Source of the DNA: Victivallales bacterium
GTDB taxonomy: Bacteria; Verrucomicrobiota; Lentisphaeria; Oligosphaerales; Oligosphaeraceae
Direction: 5' to 3'
NCBI GenBank assembly: GCA_017431255.1
Contig: JAFRLI010000172.1
Coordinates: 1-35,444 of the forward strand
Length of the DNA stretch: 35,444 nt
In this document: piece by piece, positions 20,917-29,295 of the stretch
How positions within the stretch are numbered: the first letter of the stretch is position 1
Layout: every line of letters begins with the position of its first letter
Program-made: the position numbers and the translations under genes
The notes under the pieces: model-generated
The model's input: the letters and a program-made list of their open reading frames with translations, nothing else
What the model was told of the DNA's origin: nothing
Database searches by the model: none

Positions 20917-23258
20917 AGCCAAAAAAAGAGTTGCAGTTGAGGTTGGAGCACGAAGGGAAGGTGCTCTACGAGGTGTCTGCGTCGGACATCAAGGATGAAC
21001 TCACGATTGGGCGTGCCCAGGAGAGTACTTGGTGCATTCCGCCGACTGACCGTTCTGCGAGCAACAAGCATGCCGCCATCATCAAGAAGCGCGGCAACTT
21101 GATTGTCGTGGACCGTGGCAGCCGCAACGGCATTTATTTCCAGGGTTCGAAGGTTACCGAGCACAAATTGAGCGCGGGCGACCAAATCGGCATTGGCGAT
21201 TGCCGCCTCTATGCGGAAATGCCTCCCGACAAGGCGGTCAACGGTCCCGAGCGCGAGTTCAACCTGCTGGAACAACTCAACGGCGAGAAGAAAGGCACGA
21301 TGTATCAGTTGGACAAGCCGACCATCCGCATTGGCTCCGCCTCCGATTGCGACATCGTCCTCAACGATTCCGTTGTCTCCCATTTCCATGCTTCCGTTGA
21401 ACAAAAGAGTGATGGCGGCAGTTGGCTCCACGACCTCGGAAGCCGCAACGGAACCCAGGTCAACGGTACTCCCATGTCCGGTTCTATGAGCGATAGCGGA
21501 CGACTGCTCAAGGACGGAGACATCATCACGATTTCCTATATCGAACTCAAATACTGGGACAAGTACGCTGTCCACGTGCGTTCCCACTGGTTCCTCAAGA
21601 TTGTCACGGTCGTTCTGACCATCGCGGTGCTTCTGGGAGGATATTACATGTGGCAGACGGCACGCCCCTCCGCCAAGAAGGAAATCGACCAGGCGCGCGA
21701 GTTGGCGCGACAGTGCAACTTCAATGGAGCGCGCGTCCATCTGGAGAATGCCAAGACGGCTCGTCAGGCGGAACGCTATCGTGCGGAGCGTCGAGAACTG
21801 GCGTCGCAGGTGGACCAGTGGGAGGACACGGTCAAGAAGTGGGCGAAGGTCAAGACCCTGTTGGCAGACCGAAAATGGCTTGACGCCAACAAAATCCTCA
21901 GTCCGTTGCTCAGCCAGAATATGGAGATGTGGCGCTGGAATGACACGGAGGCGAACGAGGCCAAGAACGAGGCGGTCGCTACCAAGCAGGTCATTGACGC
22001 GTATGTGGAGGGACGCACCGTCCTGATGGAGGACGATTCCTCCATGGAACGTCTGGAACGTTCGACGGAAAAACTCTCCGCAGAACTCAACTCGTTGCGG
22101 CGCAAGATGCCAGATTACTGCAAGGAACTGGTCAAGTTTGCAACGGACATTGAAAATGAACTGAAGTGGACGACCAATGCCATCCATTCCATCGAAAAGA
22201 CCTTGCAGGGACTGGACGCGCTGGAGAAGTTGGACGGTGTCATCCATGACTTGGAGACGAGCCGCGACGAGGCAAAGAAGCACCTGGACGCGCGTGCCAA
22301 AACGATGATGCGCAGATGGCTCTCCCACAAGCCTTTGCGAATGGCGAAGGATGTGTTGGAACCGCTGTACAAGCTGAAGCGTGCAAAGGATGTCTTGGAC
22401 GGCAATTATGCGGCAGTGGCCTCCTTGAAGTTCTCCAAGATGGAGAAGGAACTTCCGTTGCCGACCGTCGAAGAGTGCGCGGTGTATCCGGTGATGGCGG
22501 ACAAGCGGCTGCTCATTGAGAAGTTGTTCAAGCAGTTGAACGATGATTCGCTGCAGTTGGAGCGTATTGTGAACTCTCTGAGCCGCGCGGGAATGTCCCT
22601 GGGGAAAGTTCCCGAATGCCTGAAGGCGTTGGGCGATTCCAAGTGCATTGACGCGGTTCTGGCGTGCGATGTCTTGCAGGGACCGATTCCGAAATGGAGC
22701 CGCAAGGAACCTGTCGGGGAATACGACAAGGTCGTTGGTGTGGAAGTATTTGCGGAATACTTGTCGCAGTTGCCAGGCGAATTGGACTCGAGCATTTTGG
22801 ACGAGCGTCCATTCCTGCCGGCGGTGTTCCAGGCACGTTCCATCTACGGCTATCTGGAGACGCTGTTGACCTTCCTGGACAAGGGGACGATGACGATGAT
22901 CAAGGCGCAGAAGAAGGACAACAAAGTGATGGAATTGGCGCTGGCGGTGGACGATTTGCTGGCGCAGCGCGAGGCACTGGTGGAGGATTTGATTGCACGC
23001 TCGAAGGCGTCGGAGAAGCGCGACGGTGTGATTGCGGGTGGGATGGCGTTGCTTCTTGCGAAACCGAAGCGGTTGAGTTCGGACTTTGGGGAGGAAGTGC
23101 AGGATAAGTACCGTCGGATTCGGAGGAAGATCATGGCGATGGAGGAAGGGGAGAAGACCCCGGAGCAAACCATTGCGATGCGGAAGGCGATACTGGAAAT
23201 CGGACTGCCTGGGGATTCTTTGATGAAGCAGGCGTGGGCGGAGGAGCGTGCGAAGTGA
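20907..23258 (+). CDS. Double-FHA membrane protein with long helical periplasmic region
   Basis: A 783-residue protein with two FHA domains in tandem. The first (about 10-103) has LTIGRAQES, SNKHAAI and GSRNGIYFQG. The second (118-216) has IRIGSASDCDIVL, VSHFHASV and GSRNGTQVNG, a complete phosphothreonine-binding set. One membrane helix (about 229-249, LKIVTVVLTIAVLLGGYY) follows. The last 530 residues are mostly charged helices, starting with TPR-like segments (IDQARELARQCNFNGARVH), probably periplasmic. Its ATG overlaps the preceding gene by 10 bases and its stop overlaps the next pilin gene. It may link phosphorylation in the cytoplasm to a periplasmic assembly step. No known family is recognised for the C-terminal part. 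Confidence 0.82.
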   Translation: MGLKPKKELQLRLEHEGKVLYEVSASDIKDELTIGRAQESTWCIPPTDRSASNKHAAIIKKRGNLIVVDRGSRNGIYFQGSKVTEHKLSAGDQIGIGDCRLYAEMPPDKAVNGPEREFNLLEQLNGEKKGTMYQLDKPTIRIGSASDCDIVLNDSVVSHFHASVEQKSDGGSWLHDLGSRNGTQVNGTPMSGSMSDSGRLLKDGDIITISYIELKYWDKYAVHVRSHWFLKIVTVVLTIAVLLGGYYMWQTARPSAKKEIDQARELARQCNFNGARVHLENAKTARQAERYRAERRELASQVDQWEDTVKKWAKVKTLLADRKWLDANKILSPLLSQNMEMWRWNDTEANEAKNEAVATKQVIDAYVEGRTVLMEDDSSMERLERSTEKLSAELNSLRRKMPDYCKELVKFATDIENELKWTTNAIHSIEKTLQGLDALEKLDGVIHDLETSRDEAKKHLDARAKTMMRRWLSHKPLRMAKDVLEPLYKLKRAKDVLDGNYAAVASLKFSKMEKELPLPTVEECAVYPVMADKRLLIEKLFKQLNDDSLQLERIVNSLSRAGMSLGKVPECLKALGDSKCIDAVLACDVLQGPIPKWSRKEPVGEYDKVVGVEVFAEYLSQLPGELDSSILDERPFLPAVFQARSIYGYLETLLTFLDKGTMTMIKAQKKDNKVMELALAVDDLLAQREALVEDLIARSKASEKRDGVIAGGMALLLAKPKRLSSDFGEEVQDKYRRIRRKIMAMEEGEKTPEQTIAMRKAILEIGLPGDSLMKQAWAEERAK

Positions 23259-23518
23259 TGAAGAAGCCGTTGGAACAATCGAAAGGCGAGGGCGGCTCCA
23301 TTTTGATGGAGTACGCCTTGCTGGTGTTTCTGGCTGCGATTCCCGTCTACTTGGTGTGGAACGGATGTTCCGTTCCGCTGGATTGGGGCGGTGGCAACGC
23401 AAAAATCGAATACAAGGGAATTTACGACTTTGCTAAGGGCCAGTACAAGGGCTATGGCAAGGACATGCAAAAGTTTTTTGAAATGGTGCAGGACGGAATC
23501 GCCCTGCCCATCCCATGA
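23258..23518 (+). CDS. Flp-type prepilin or minor pilin
   Basis: An 86-residue protein with a Flp-type prepilin site. EGG/SILMEYALLVFLAAI gives cleavage after Gly with Glu at +5 and Tyr at +6, followed by a hydrophobic helix. The mature part is longer and more polar than a standard Flp (GGGNAKIEYKGIYDFA). ATG 23258 overlaps the upstream stop as TGATG and has GGAGGAG 11 bases before it; a GTG eight codons earlier is less likely. It precedes the second pilin by 59 bases, so it may be a minor pilin or initiator of the fibre. Confidence 0.72.
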   Translation: MKKPLEQSKGEGGSILMEYALLVFLAAIPVYLVWNGCSVPLDWGGGNAKIEYKGIYDFAKGQYKGYGKDMQKFFEMVQDGIALPIP

Positions 23519-23577
23519 ACCCGGAGGAAGGGGATGTGCCTCTTTCTTCCAAAAAACAAACAAAGGAGTAACACACA

Positions 23578-23940
23578 ATGACAAGCATGAAAATGAAACT
23601 GGAACGTGCAAAACGCACCATGTTCGGCCGTTTCCTCTGCCGCATCCTGGGCGACCAGTGCGGTGCCGTGGCAATGGAGTACGTTGTGATCGCGTTGCTG
23701 GTTGCGGCGGCAGTCGTCGGTGTCGTGATGGTCTTCGGTAGCCGTATTGCGAAGATGTTCTCGCAGTCCACGCAGGCACTGACCACGACCGAAAGCGGCA
23801 TGGCTGGCCTGGCGAGCGAAGTTTCGCAGTCCCGTGAAACGGACGCTGCCCGTGTCAAGGAGATGGAAGCGCAGGGGAACACCATTCGCGGTTCCGATGG
23901 CGGCGACAGTGAAAGCGGCGAAGGGAGCAATCCTCAGTAG
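23578..23940 (+). CDS. flp: Flp-family major pilin candidate
   Basis: A 120-residue prepilin. The leader is long and basic (MKMKLERAKRTMFGRFLC). The cleavage site CG/AVAMEYVVIALLVAAA has the Flp signature Glu+5 Tyr+6, followed by a helix of about 22 residues. A polar Ser/Gly-rich tail ends at Gln-120. AAAGGAG lies 10 bases before ATG 23578, one of the best ribosome-binding sites in the locus, fitting a highly made pilin. A purine/pyrimidine hairpin near 23522-23550 lies just upstream. It is a substrate for the TadV peptidase encoded next. The tail is longer than in typical Flp pilins of 50-70 residues. Confidence 0.82.
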   Translation: MTSMKMKLERAKRTMFGRFLCRILGDQCGAVAMEYVVIALLVAAAVVGVVMVFGSRIAKMFSQSTQALTTTESGMAGLASEVSQSRETDAARVKEMEAQGNTIRGSDGGDSESGEGSNPQ

Positions 23941-23949
23941 TCTCTGCGT

Positions 23950-24060
23950 TGCCCTTGCTCCGTGCGGAGTAGGGCGTTTGCGCACGGTCGGTTTGCAGGT
24001 TGTGCTCTGTGTGAACGGAGGCACCTGCAAGCCGGGCGGAGCATTTGCGGACATTCGGCT
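23950..24060. repeat. Cluster of small inverted repeats between pilin and peptidase genes
   Basis: The 190-base gap after the pilin holds TTGCAGGT (23993-24000) and ACCTGCAA (24023-24030), an inverted pair, and GCTCCGTGCGG near 23957. Both motifs recur in the palindromic region at 35240-35384 (ACCTGCAA and GCTCCGTGCGG). This suggests a remnant of the same repeat family. A weak stem CCCTTGCTCCG/CGGAGTAGGG could also slow transcription after the pilin gene. Confidence 0.4.
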
Positions 24061-24130
24061 TCGCGGGTGTTCCTGGCGCGACCCAACGCGTGCGGAAGAA
24101 AAATCGTAAGGAATGAGGAATACTTGGTTC

Positions 24131-24649
24131 ATGTTGGTTCTGGCGACGCCGTGGCTTGCGGTGTTGTGCTGGAATGATTGCAAGTACCGCCGTCTTCCCA
24201 ACTATTTGACGTTGGGGATGTTGGCGGGTGCATTGATTTGGCGTCTGGGATATGGGCGATTGCCGATGTTTCTGGACGGTCTGTACGGAGGTTTGGCGTC
24301 TGCGCTGTTCCTGTTGATTCCGTTTTTGCTAGGAGGTGCGGGAGGCGGAGACTTGAAGATGTTGAGTGCGGTCGGTTGCATGTTGGGGTTGCGTCGCATT
24401 CCGATGTTGTTGTTTTGCACATCTGCGTCGGGGTTTGTGATGGCGGTGGGAATGTTGATTGCGGGGAAGGTGGACGGCAGCCGTCTGAAGCATTGGGCGC
24501 GTTGCGTGTTTGACTGGCGGTACGACCGCAAGGCGGGGCGCGAGGCGTTGCCGCCGAAGACCGATGAACGGGTGCGGCTTCCCTTTGGGGTGGCGATTGC
24601 GTTGGGTCTGTGGTTGACATTGGGTTTGGAACTGTTCGGGATTTCGTGA
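24131..24649 (+). CDS. tadV: Prepilin peptidase TadV/CpaA
   Basis: A 172-residue aspartic (A24) peptidase that cleaves Flp and TadE-type prepilins at the membrane. The two catalytic Asp are in CWNDCKYRRLPN (about Asp16) and GGAGGGDLKML (about Asp74, the GxGD motif). About four membrane helices are visible. Like other Tad peptidases it lacks the extra methylase domain of PilD. ATG 24131 is chosen because GAGGAA lies 10 bases upstream. The in-frame ATG at 24113, six codons earlier, has AAGGA directly against it, too close to work. It overlaps tadE as TGATG. Confidence 0.87.
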   Translation: MLVLATPWLAVLCWNDCKYRRLPNYLTLGMLAGALIWRLGYGRLPMFLDGLYGGLASALFLLIPFLLGGAGGGDLKMLSAVGCMLGLRRIPMLLFCTSASGFVMAVGMLIAGKVDGSRLKHWARCVFDWRYDRKAGREALPPKTDERVRLPFGVAIALGLWLTLGLELFGIS

Positions 24650-25314
24650 TGAAGCGCTGGAAGTTGGACATCCAAGACGACAAGGGGACGGCTCTGATGG
24701 AGTTCGTGCTCGTGATGCCGCTTTTTGTCTTCATGATATTCTGCATCATCCAGTTGGCACTGGTCTGCATGGCGAAGCAACTTCTTCACTATGCGGCATT
24801 TTCCGCGGCGCGTGCAGCGATTGTGTACCATCCGTCGGAATACAGTCAAAACGGGGTGTTTTATATGAGCAATGGGGTGGCGCACCAGGCGGCGTGCACG
24901 GCAATGTCCTGGATGGCACAGCTGCCTGGCGGTCCCAGCCCCTTGAACATTCCCGGCTGGGGAGATGTGCCGGGGTCTGGTTTCGCGTTCAATCAGGTGT
25001 TCATCGACCCGGACAACAGCGCGATTCTGCCGGATGTGCCCGCCGTGAAGGTCACAGTTGAGTTCTACTATCCGTTGCATATCCCGTTCGCCGGGGCGAT
25101 CATTGGCTATTTCAACAATGACGGCAAGGTGGATGGCAAATGGACGGAGGCGGGGCTTCTGCCTGAGGATATGGTCGAAACGTTGAGCAGCAGTAAGGTT
25201 CAGGGAGTCAATTGCTTCCGCATGCAGGAGACCTGCATCATGCCGATGCCGTGGGACAGCAATCTGTTCCCGCGCGCGGAGAAGACACCTTATCTTGGAA
25301 CGGAGGGAATCTGA
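24649..25314 (+). CDS. tadE: TadE-like pseudopilin
   Basis: A 221-residue pseudopilin with the TadE signature: DDKG/TALMEFVLVMPLFVFMI, Glu at +5 and Phe at +6 after the predicted cleavage Gly, then a hydrophobic helix and LLHYAAFSAARAA. The rest is a periplasmic beta-rich region (VKVTVEFYYPLHIPF). It is expected to be processed by TadV and to help start the fibre. The start overlaps the tadV stop, and its own stop overlaps the next ATG as TGATG, so the three genes are translationally linked. Confidence 0.83.
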   Translation: MKRWKLDIQDDKGTALMEFVLVMPLFVFMIFCIIQLALVCMAKQLLHYAAFSAARAAIVYHPSEYSQNGVFYMSNGVAHQAACTAMSWMAQLPGGPSPLNIPGWGDVPGSGFAFNQVFIDPDNSAILPDVPAVKVTVEFYYPLHIPFAGAIIGYFNNDGKVDGKWTEAGLLPEDMVETLSSSKVQGVNCFRMQETCIMPMPWDSNLFPRAEKTPYLGTEGI

Positions 25315-28226
25315 TGCAGAGCCGTACCTGGAATATCGCCATTCGCAAGTTTGCCTCGCTAGGTCGGGACGACAGTGGTGCCGTGCTGGTCATCACCCTC
25401 GCGATGTTCTTCTTCCTGTTCATGCTCGTGTCGGGCGTCTATGCCATCGGTGAATCCGTCCGCAGCCGCATTGAATTGCAGAATGCCTGCGACGCTGCCG
25501 CTTACTCCGCCGCGGTCGTGCAGGCGGACGGGCTTTCCCGCATCGCAACCGTCAATCGTGCGATGGCGTGGACCTACGTCCAGATGGTGAAACGCCAGAT
25601 GGACTACATCACCTACCGCTGGCTGAAACTGACCTACAAGCAGTTCAAAGAGGACCGCGATAACGCCGAAGATTGGTTTTTCCATTTGCTGCCGTGTGAC
25701 AAGCACCACGACCGCAAGGGAACAGGCTGGTGGTGCGGGCAAGGTTCGGGGAACGGGATGGACATTATCCGCCTCAACTACCGGATGAACATCAAAAAAG
25801 ACGATTTGAAGAAGACCCTGGACAAGATGGATTCCGCCATGGGAGACGGCAAAGGAGCCTCCAACTCTAAGGATGACAGCAGCGGTGGCGGTAGCAGTAG
25901 TGGAAGCGGCAACAGCGGCAACAGCGGGAATGTCAGCAATTCGATGTTTGGGGAAGCGGATCAGATGTTTGGAATCAATCCGCTCAATCCTGTCAAGACG
26001 GAAGTGTATGATAAGATTACAAAGATGACGGCAGCCGGGCAGAATGTGGGAGCGGCCGAGGTCGAGCAGATTTACAAGGACATTTTCACGCGCTCGTTTC
26101 CAGAGCCGCCGATGTATATTCCAGATCCCATGAGGAAAAAGCAGATGATCCTCAATCCCAAGTGGACGATGTGGAATGAGCAGTTCCGACTCTTCGTCTC
26201 TGGGAATAAAATCAATGTAAATGATTATATTTGCAAGATTTGCGGGCGTGCGATACGGGGCAATGACCACAGCGCCTGCATGCAGCACATGATGGATCAG
26301 GCCAACGAAAAGGCGCAGGCCGGGGCCTCTCAGGAACCGCCCGAATCGCCCGATCAACCCACGAAGGCTCCTGTCTCGAAATATAAGTGGGGGAACAAGT
26401 TGGCAGAGCAAATCAAGAACGACAAAAAGAGCATCGAAATGATGAATCTCGCACTGGACGCCATCAGCATGAATATGGCTCTGGGAATGCGAGAGGCTGC
26501 GCGAAACGTCCTCGAGTTCAATCTTCCACGCAATCGGGACGATGAAGTCTCCGACGATTTCTACTACACCATCCACATTCCGACGGGAAGCAACCCCTAC
26601 GGTGCGTCCCAAAGCGGAGACGCTTCCCTCGCCGGCATCTTCTCCCCTGTGTACAACACGGAGGAGTTCGAGACTCTCTTCCTGAACATGATGGATGGCG
26701 AGGTCCACGACTCGCTCCTGGAGTATTTCACGGGTACCAAATCTTCGGGCATTTTGGGCACGTTGTTCGGTGGCGGCAACAAGGCGGGCGGTCTTGACCA
26801 GTGGTTCATACGTACCTACCCGAACGAGACTTACAAGAACAATGAGAAGCACATCGAACCGACTTCCCAGAGTTACTACGCGGAGGGCATCAGTCGTTCC
26901 TACAAAAACGCCAACCGCAAGGAAGGCCGCGGCGCACTGGGGCACAACCGTGCCAACCATGTGATGTCCATTGGAGACAATCTGGGCGTTGGTGGCGGCA
27001 GTGACATGTTCGGTCTCATGAATATCTTTTCCTCCATCCTGGATTCCCTCAAGCAACAAGTCGACCTAGCCCCGAGTTGCATCAACCGTCGTACCCGTTT
27101 CCCCGAAATGTGCGACAAGATTGACGATTCCGTCGCTCTCGTCTCGCAATATCGTTGGTGTTCAGCCAAGTGGTTCTGCTTCTTCACCATCTACCTCTTC
27201 GGCATCGAGTGGCATCATCCCTTCTTCCCCAAGTTCTGGTGCGGCGACCACGGCTATGGCTTCATTTGGATCGGAGATGAACTTGACGCCCTGTTCAATG
27301 GCGGGAAGGCCCGAAAAGACTATCGCAATTGCTTTATGGGATTCGATGATACCTTCATCTTCAAGGGACATGCCCGAATCTACGGGGATGACCGCGACCT
27401 GGTGGATGAAAACTACACGGGCACCCCTGCGCGACCCTGGCTCCTCAACGAGAAGTTCTTCGGCGGAGACGGCACCATCACCGTCGGTCTCGCGCGGCGT
27501 CAGCGCAACCCGTGGCAGCGCATCATCAGCTGGCTCCACGCCTACGACTACAACAGCCCCAACCTCAGCAGCGGTATCTTCTCCCTCTTTAATGTCAATG
27601 CGGACAACTACCAGTGGACCGTCAGCACCGCCCGCGCGGCATATCGCCGCCGGACCGATGGCGTCGGCTCCACCAGTTCCGATTCGGGAGGGCATTTACC
27701 CCTTGTCTGGGAGACTGCGGGGGAGGGACCGCTGGGACTCCATTTGGGTGGCGGACAGGAGGGAGGCACGTCTGCGGCGTCCTGGCACGATTCGCATGCG
27801 ACGGGGTACGACATGAAGTTCGACGCGTCCGCCTGGCCGAACGCTCTGAAAATCAACTACGCTTCGGGCGCCAGCGGCGACCTGAAGAAACTGCGTGTTG
27901 GCTGCGTCTGCGGCAGAGGGGACAACCATTCGCGCCTGGAGCATGCCTGGAACCTGGGAACGACGGACTGGGATGCGACGCTGCTGCCCGTTCGCTATGC
28001 GAAGGGGCATTTGGCGAAATACGAATCCTGGAAGGAGAGCGGGGCCTCCTGGTCTGCGTCAAACGGGGAGGGCAGCAGTGTGTTCGGGCTTTTGGGCGGC
28101 CTGAAGTGGAGCGGATTCGGCGAGAACACCGGTTCCGTTTCGGGTGCCAGCATCATGCAAACCACCAACCAGGAAGACCGTCCTCTCGGCTCCCTGGAGG
28201 AACTGGAGAAGTTGAAAATCTACTAG
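25314..28226 (+). CDS. Very large TadG-like Flp assembly protein
   Basis: A 970-residue protein starting like the TadE/G-like family (DDSGAVLVITLAMFFFLFM, then LQNACDAAAYSAAVVQADGLSRI). It has the membrane helix but no Glu at +5, as expected for TadG-type proteins that are anchored. The long periplasmic part has a Ser/Gly/Asn-rich stretch (about 183-210) and a Cys/His cluster, C307-x2-C310-x8-H319-x2-C322-x2-H325. Its C-terminal half is rich in Trp and Gly. No von Willebrand domain is obvious. It is about twice the usual TadG length, so it may have an adhesin or fibre-tip role. The start overlaps the tadE stop; a longer in-frame extension lies inside tadE and is rejected. Confidence 0.75.
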   Translation: MQSRTWNIAIRKFASLGRDDSGAVLVITLAMFFFLFMLVSGVYAIGESVRSRIELQNACDAAAYSAAVVQADGLSRIATVNRAMAWTYVQMVKRQMDYITYRWLKLTYKQFKEDRDNAEDWFFHLLPCDKHHDRKGTGWWCGQGSGNGMDIIRLNYRMNIKKDDLKKTLDKMDSAMGDGKGASNSKDDSSGGGSSSGSGNSGNSGNVSNSMFGEADQMFGINPLNPVKTEVYDKITKMTAAGQNVGAAEVEQIYKDIFTRSFPEPPMYIPDPMRKKQMILNPKWTMWNEQFRLFVSGNKINVNDYICKICGRAIRGNDHSACMQHMMDQANEKAQAGASQEPPESPDQPTKAPVSKYKWGNKLAEQIKNDKKSIEMMNLALDAISMNMALGMREAARNVLEFNLPRNRDDEVSDDFYYTIHIPTGSNPYGASQSGDASLAGIFSPVYNTEEFETLFLNMMDGEVHDSLLEYFTGTKSSGILGTLFGGGNKAGGLDQWFIRTYPNETYKNNEKHIEPTSQSYYAEGISRSYKNANRKEGRGALGHNRANHVMSIGDNLGVGGGSDMFGLMNIFSSILDSLKQQVDLAPSCINRRTRFPEMCDKIDDSVALVSQYRWCSAKWFCFFTIYLFGIEWHHPFFPKFWCGDHGYGFIWIGDELDALFNGGKARKDYRNCFMGFDDTFIFKGHARIYGDDRDLVDENYTGTPARPWLLNEKFFGGDGTITVGLARRQRNPWQRIISWLHAYDYNSPNLSSGIFSLFNVNADNYQWTVSTARAAYRRRTDGVGSTSSDSGGHLPLVWETAGEGPLGLHLGGGQEGGTSAASWHDSHATGYDMKFDASAWPNALKINYASGASGDLKKLRVGCVCGRGDNHSRLEHAWNLGTTDWDATLLPVRYAKGHLAKYESWKESGASWSASNGEGSSVFGLLGGLKWSGFGENTGSVSGASIMQTTNQEDRPLGSLEELEKLKIY

Positions 28227-28293
28227 ATTGTTCCCGAAAGGGCCGAAAGGACCGAATCTTTCTCACCAATCCCATAGTTTCAAACCAACGTCC

Positions 28294-29295
28294 ATGAAGA
28301 ATCCAATGAAACGAATCTTGTTGATGGCATGTTTTGCTGGTCTGATGTCAACGTCCTCCTTTGCTGCGGAGAAGGAGGCGCAACCATTGTCTCCCGAGAC
28401 GGTTCAGGGCACGAAAGTCCTGCTTACGGCGGCGACGTTGCGGGATTTGGCGGCGAGGAAAAGTGAATCGGCGGTGAAAGCGTTGTTCTCTTCGCGCGGG
28501 GAGTTGCGCTGGCAACGCGTGACCAGCGAGTTTTCCGAGGAGCAACTCAATGACTTCTTCCTCGGCTCCATCATCATGGGCAGCAAGAACCCCGATTACT
28601 CCGCGCTCTACAACCCCTTCTGGGACACCCTCCTCCTACTCAACTCCACAGGACTTCCCGATGTCCCGAAGGTCGACCGCTTCGCCTTCGTGAGCGGACA
28701 CAAGTTCCGCGGGGAACCGTATGCAATGAACCCCGAAGCCGTGGAGGGCACCGTCCCGGATGCAAATCCCTACGCCGTAGACCTCTGGAACGTCTGTTCG
28801 CGTACCAAGAAGCATTATGAGACGCTCTACGCCCCGAAGGCGGCGTCGGAACTGTCCCGCTTCATGGTGACGGACCTCAAGGACATCGAACAGATTCAGA
28901 TTCGCTCGGCCATCCGCCTGCGCCTGTTGCTGAAGTTCATGAAGAACAAGCCGATGCAGCGCGAAGCCCAACGGATTTCGCGGTATCTGACTGCCGGGAA
29001 CGAGGAGAAGATGAAGAAGTATTTCAAGGATGGAGGTGCCAATTTCATCCCGCAGTTCGTGCGGTTGAACCCGTTGCTGCGCCAGAAGTACATCCCATAT
29101 TGCTACTTCCCCGGAAAGGACGCGACCCTGTTCGTGTTCTTCAATTCGGAATTGCCGCGCATCATCGCCACGGTGACGATCCCCAGCAAGAGTTTCACCC
29201 GCATCTTCGAATGGTATGACCTGATGGCGTCCGAGGAATTGCTGACGGCGTGGAACAGCGTCAAGGAAGTCAAGGAAGAGAAGGAGAACAAATAA
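28294..29295 (+). CDS. Exported protein of unknown function in the Tad locus
   Basis: A 333-residue protein with a Sec signal peptide (MKRILLMACFAGLMSTSSFA) and otherwise no recognised domain. The mature part is soluble, mixed alpha/beta, with many basic residues and a C-terminal EKENK tail. Two Met codons (28294 and 28306) are possible starts and neither has a good ribosome-binding site. I use the first. Its stop overlaps the lipoprotein ATG (TAATG). It is probably periplasmic and part of the pilus locus by position only. Confidence 0.65.
   Translation: MKNPMKRILLMACFAGLMSTSSFAAEKEAQPLSPETVQGTKVLLTAATLRDLAARKSESAVKALFSSRGELRWQRVTSEFSEEQLNDFFLGSIIMGSKNPDYSALYNPFWDTLLLLNSTGLPDVPKVDRFAFVSGHKFRGEPYAMNPEAVEGTVPDANPYAVDLWNVCSRTKKHYETLYAPKAASELSRFMVTDLKDIEQIQIRSAIRLRLLLKFMKNKPMQREAQRISRYLTAGNEEKMKKYFKDGGANFIPQFVRLNPLLRQKYIPYCYFPGKDATLFVFFNSELPRIIATVTIPSKSFTRIFEWYDLMASEELLTAWNSVKEVKEEKENK

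Noticed and set aside
20886-23402. Long minus-strand open frame (838 codons) opposite the double-FHA gene
   Set aside because: It is the complement of a clear plus-strand gene, with His/Arg/Gln-rich low-complexity translation and no domains.
25359-27059. Minus-strand open frame (566 codons) opposite the TadG-like gene
   Set aside because: Shadow frame; the plus-strand gene has TadE/G-like features and operon overlaps.
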